Source: an uncultured Opitutales bacterium
GTDB lineage: Bacteria; Verrucomicrobiota; Verrucomicrobiia; Opitutales; Intestinicryptomonadaceae
Direction of reading: 5' to 3'
DNA length: 8,863 bases
Assembly: GCA_900548185.1 (NCBI GenBank)
Contig: URJJ01000063.1
Coordinates: forward strand, 1 to 8,863
The notes under the pieces are model-generated. The model saw only the letters and a program-made list of their open reading frames with translations. It searched no databases and had not been told where the DNA came from. The translations under genes were made by a program, and so were the position numbers. Positions 6,580-8,863 of the stretch are shown here, in pieces. The stretch's first letter is position 1, and the number at the start of each line of letters is the position of its first letter.

Positions 6580-7527
6580 TCATAGCCCCTGCGCCCGCTC
6601 GCGGGCCGACAGAACGCCGTAGAGCCTGCGGTACTCCGGAACTTCGATCCCCAGGGCTTCGGCGCGGCGGACTATCCAGCCTGTGAGCGACTCCAGCTCG
6701 GATTTTCGCCCCGCCTCAAAGTCGCGCTGCATCGAAGTCGTGGAGCCGGGGGGCATCATCGCGGAGTATCCCGACATGGTCTCTCTCGCAAAGTCCGGCG
6801 GTAGCCCTTCCCCCGAAGCTTCCGCCACCGCGCAGAACTCGCAAAGGAGCGTTTCGAGCGATTTCACAAGGCGCGCGTCGCGGGCGAGCCGTCCGTAGTT
6901 TGCCCCCGACGCCGCCATGACAGTTGACAGGGGCGATATGAAGCCGAACTTGGACCAGACCCTGCGCGATATGTCCGCGTCAAGCCTCGCGGATATTCCG
7001 GCTTCCGACATTATTTTTGCGAGGCGCCCGAGGGCCGGGGCGCATTTTTCTTCCCCGCCTAAAAAATAGGCGGCCTTGGCGGTGTCGCACCTTATCCTGC
7101 CGGGGGAGGTTATGTAGGAGACTATGTAAACGCAGGCGCTTGCCACGCAGTTTTCCGGGAAGGCTGCGGCTATCATCTCTCCGGCCTCAAGGCCGTTTGC
7201 AAACGGAACCAGCGCGGTTGACGGGCCGACGCACGGGGCAATCGATTTGACAAACTCCCCGACAGCCGGCGTCTTCGCCGCAAAAATTACGTAGTCGCAG
7301 ACGCCTATGTCCGCCGGGGATGCGGTTGCGATGAAGGGGCGCGCGGCGGTCTTTTCCCCGTTCCAGTCAAGCTCTATGCCGTTTGCCGCAATGCTTTCGA
7401 GGGTCTTCCCCCGGGCGACAAAGCAGATTTCAGCCTTCTCCCCTCCGGCGTAAAACGACGCCAGGTTCGCCCCCAGAAAGCCTCCGACGCCTCCCAGCCC
7501 GAATATCGCAATCCTCACTTTTGCCAT
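6580..7527 (-). CDS. Ketopantoate reductase (PanE/ApbA) family oxidoreductase
   Basis: The family reduces 2-dehydropantoate to pantoate with NADPH, a step of pantothenate and CoA synthesis in the cytoplasm. With the ATG at 7527 the product has 315 residues, the usual length. The N-terminal Rossmann fold carries the dinucleotide loop GLGGVGG (10-16). PFANGLEAGE (108-117) holds the conserved Asn-Gly. WSK (191-193) gives the likely catalytic Lys193. The ApbA C-terminal signature TSMQRDFEAGRKSELE (264-279) places Ser265 and Glu277 at the spacing of Ser244 and Glu256 in E. coli PanE. The two Asn that follow the catalytic Lys in E. coli (Lys+4 and Lys+8) are Ile197 and Ser201 here, so the exact substrate is uncertain and I do not assign panE. 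GAAAGG sits only one base before this ATG, so a GTG four codons in (7518) is a possible start. An in-frame ATG at 7587 has no clear binding site and would add 20 non-conserved residues. No panB or panC is nearby. Confidence 0.85.
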   Translation of the reverse strand: MAKVRIAIFGLGGVGGFLGANLASFYAGGEKAEICFVARGKTLESIAANGIELDWNGEKTAARPFIATASPADIGVCDYVIFAAKTPAVGEFVKSIAPCVGPSTALVPFANGLEAGEMIAAAFPENCVASACVYIVSYITSPGRIRCDTAKAAYFLGGEEKCAPALGRLAKIMSEAGISARLDADISRRVWSKFGFISPLSTVMAASGANYGRLARDARLVKSLETLLCEFCAVAEASGEGLPPDFARETMSGYSAMMPPGSTTSMQRDFEAGRKSELESLTGWIVRRAEALGIEVPEYRRLYGVLSARERAQGL

Positions 7528-7747
7528 GCCTTTCAGTATCGCTAAAAAGGGGCGCGATTCCAGCAAAAAATCCGGAGTCTGCGCCATTTTTGCGCATTTG
7601 ACCGGGCGGCGTTTTTCAGGCTTTCACCGCATCGCTTCAAGGGCTTCCGCCGCAGCGCCCCGGGCTTTTTACAAATGGGCCTCCCCCTTCCCCGGGCGCG
7701 CCGGCCGGGCCGTGCCAGCTCTCGCGGCCCTTCCGGGCGGCCCGCTT

Positions 7748-7762
7748 CGCCGCCAGGCGGCG
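7748..7762. repeat. GC hairpin just after dnaA
   Basis: CGCCGCC-A-GGCGGCG is a perfect palindromic hairpin starting 13 bases after the dnaA stop codon. No T-run follows on the minus strand, so it is not a standard terminator, though it may stall polymerase or protect the 3' end. The rest of the gap to 7527 is GC-rich, contains GCCCCGGGCT at 7657-7666, and shows no recognisable promoter. Confidence 0.35.
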
Positions 7763-7775
7763 CGGAATCTGCCCC

Positions 7776-8863
7776 CTACTTTGAGAGGGACCTCAGGAGA
7801 TATTCCACTGCGCGGGCGAGCACGTCGTCCTGCTCCATCGCATTTTCAACCGAGCTTATCGCGTGCATGACGGTGCCGTGGTTTCTGTTCCCGAAAAGCT
7901 GCCCGATTTCCTGGAGGGAGTGGGAGGTGAGCTTCCTTGAAATGTACATGGCGACCTGCCTTGCAAGCGCGATGTTCGCCGGCCTCCTCGGCCCTACGAG
8001 GTCTGCGACCTCCACCTTGTAGTATTCCGCCGTCTTTTTCTGGATGTCCTCAACCCCGGTCTGCCTGGAGCTTTCCTCCTGCAAAAACGCGTCCGCGAGG
8101 AGCTTTTCCGCAGTCTTTACGTCGAGCGCCCCGGGGGAGGAGACGAGCGAGGCGTAGCCTATGAGGCGGTTGAGGGCGCCCTCCATGCGGCGGACGTTCT
8201 TTGTTATGCGCCGCGCGAGCAGGTCGAGCACCTCGGCGGGAATTTTTACGGAGAGGGCTTCGGCCTTCTTTGCGAGAATCGCCACGCGCGTCTCGTAGTC
8301 GGGGGGCTGTATGTCGATTGGCATGCCCCATTCAAAACGGGAGACGAGCCGGGCTTCCAGGTCGGGAATCTCGCTTACGGGCCGGTCGGAGGAAAGTATT
8401 ATCTGCTTGCCGGCGTTGAACAGGTCGTTGAAGGTGTGGAAGAACTCCGTCTGGCAGCGCTCCTTGCCGGAGAAGAACTGCACGTCGTCTATCATTAGCA
8501 CGTCCACGGAGCGGTATCGCTGGCGGAATTTTACAAGGTCGTTGTCTTGTATCGCCTTGATGAACTCGTTCACGAACCTCTCGGAGGAGAGGTAAACTAT
8601 GGACGAGGAGGGGTTGTTCATGAAAATGAAGTGGGCGACGGCGTGCATCAGGTGCGTTTTGCCGAGGCCGGTGGAGCTGTACAGGCACAGGGGGTTGAAG
8701 GCGCTGCCGGGCGACTTTGCGACTGCCAGGGAGGCCGCATGGGCAAGGCTGTTGCCTTCGCCTACCACGAAGTTTTCAAATGTGTTCCTCGGGTTTATCA
8801 CGGGCGGGACCGCCCCGGCGGGTTCGCTCCGGCGAATCTGGCGCCGGGGGGCGGGGGAGGGGC
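7776..8863 (-). CDS. dnaA: Chromosomal replication initiator DnaA, 5' part outside the window
   Basis: DnaA binds the replication origin as an ATP-bound oligomer and opens the duplex. The frame stays open to the window edge, so only the last 361 residues are present (numbered here from the edge). The GTG at 8801 is not a credible start because domain I and most of the linker would be missing. Residues 1-20 are a Pro/Arg-rich piece of the domain II linker. The AAA+ domain (about 21-260) shows a P-loop SSTGLGKT (62-69), Walker B VLMIDD (121-126), sensor I SSD (157-159), the arginine finger in SRFEWG (Arg175) and sensor II in RRMEGALNRL (Arg224). Domain IV (about 262-361) has the helix-turn-helix with LFGNRNHGTV (322-331). 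The first P-loop Gly is Ser62, and three DnaA-box contact positions of E. coli are changed. Downstream lies an oxidoreductase gene, not dnaN. No canonical DnaA-box cluster was seen in the window. Confidence 0.95.
   Translation of the reverse strand, partial: PSPAPRRQIRRSEPAGAVPPVINPRNTFENFVVGEGNSLAHAASLAVAKSPGSAFNPLCLYSSTGLGKTHLMHAVAHFIFMNNPSSSIVYLSSERFVNEFIKAIQDNDLVKFRQRYRSVDVLMIDDVQFFSGKERCQTEFFHTFNDLFNAGKQIILSSDRPVSEIPDLEARLVSRFEWGMPIDIQPPDYETRVAILAKKAEALSVKIPAEVLDLLARRITKNVRRMEGALNRLIGYASLVSSPGALDVKTAEKLLADAFLQEESSRQTGVEDIQKKTAEYYKVEVADLVGPRRPANIALARQVAMYISRKLTSHSLQEIGQLFGNRNHGTVMHAISSVENAMEQDDVLARAVEYLLRSLSK

Noticed and set aside
7657..7668. GCCCCGGGCT shared with 19-28 and 6468-6477
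   Set aside because: It is a short, GC-rich, near-palindromic word in GC-rich spacers; the flanks do not align, so it does not support a repeat family.

Overview
The window looks like an ordinary chromosomal stretch from a GC-rich bacterium. Five genes lie head to tail on the minus strand, followed by about 970 bases without a convincing gene. The protein types suggest a member of the Planctomycetota-Verrucomicrobiota-Chlamydiota or Bacteroidota side of the tree, most likely Verrucomicrobiota near Opitutales. The reasons are a 638-residue amidophosphoribosyltransferase of the long Bacteroidetes/Verrucomicrobia form and a short glutamyl-tRNA synthetase without the cysteine-rich zinc insert. 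This placement is from memory of family variants and is moderately uncertain.

Reading in the direction of transcription (right to left): dnaA enters from the right edge without its N-terminal domain (8863-7776). A gap of about 250 bases contains GC hairpins. Next come a ketopantoate reductase family oxidoreductase (7527-6580), a gap of about 220 bases with another GC hairpin, gltX (6361-5033), and purF 50 bases later (4982-3066). Two unrecognised genes are packed against purF: a small membrane-anchored protein (3055-2471) and a secreted 500-residue protein (2474-972). The last two overlap as GTGA. A small hairpin with a U-run at 881-900 is a plausible end for this transcript.

The left 970 bases hold short chance reading frames, many T or A runs set between GC-rich blocks, several perfect inverted repeats, and one strong Rho-independent terminator facing the plus strand at 265-298 that has no visible gene in front of it.

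Functionally, the recognised genes cover replication initiation (DnaA), probable pantothenate/CoA synthesis (KPR family), tRNA charging (GltX) and the first step of purine synthesis (PurF). The purF-membrane protein-secreted protein trio appears translationally linked. A perfect Shine-Dalgarno lies inside the end of purF and is separated from the next ATG by a hairpin holding the purF stop codon. The points most worth a second look are that hairpin-bridged start, the altered DNA-reading residues and P-loop of DnaA, the orphan plus-strand terminator, and the secreted protein that resembles a metallopeptidase with its active site lost. I found no CRISPR array, tRNA, rRNA, transposase, phage gene or recognisable defence system.
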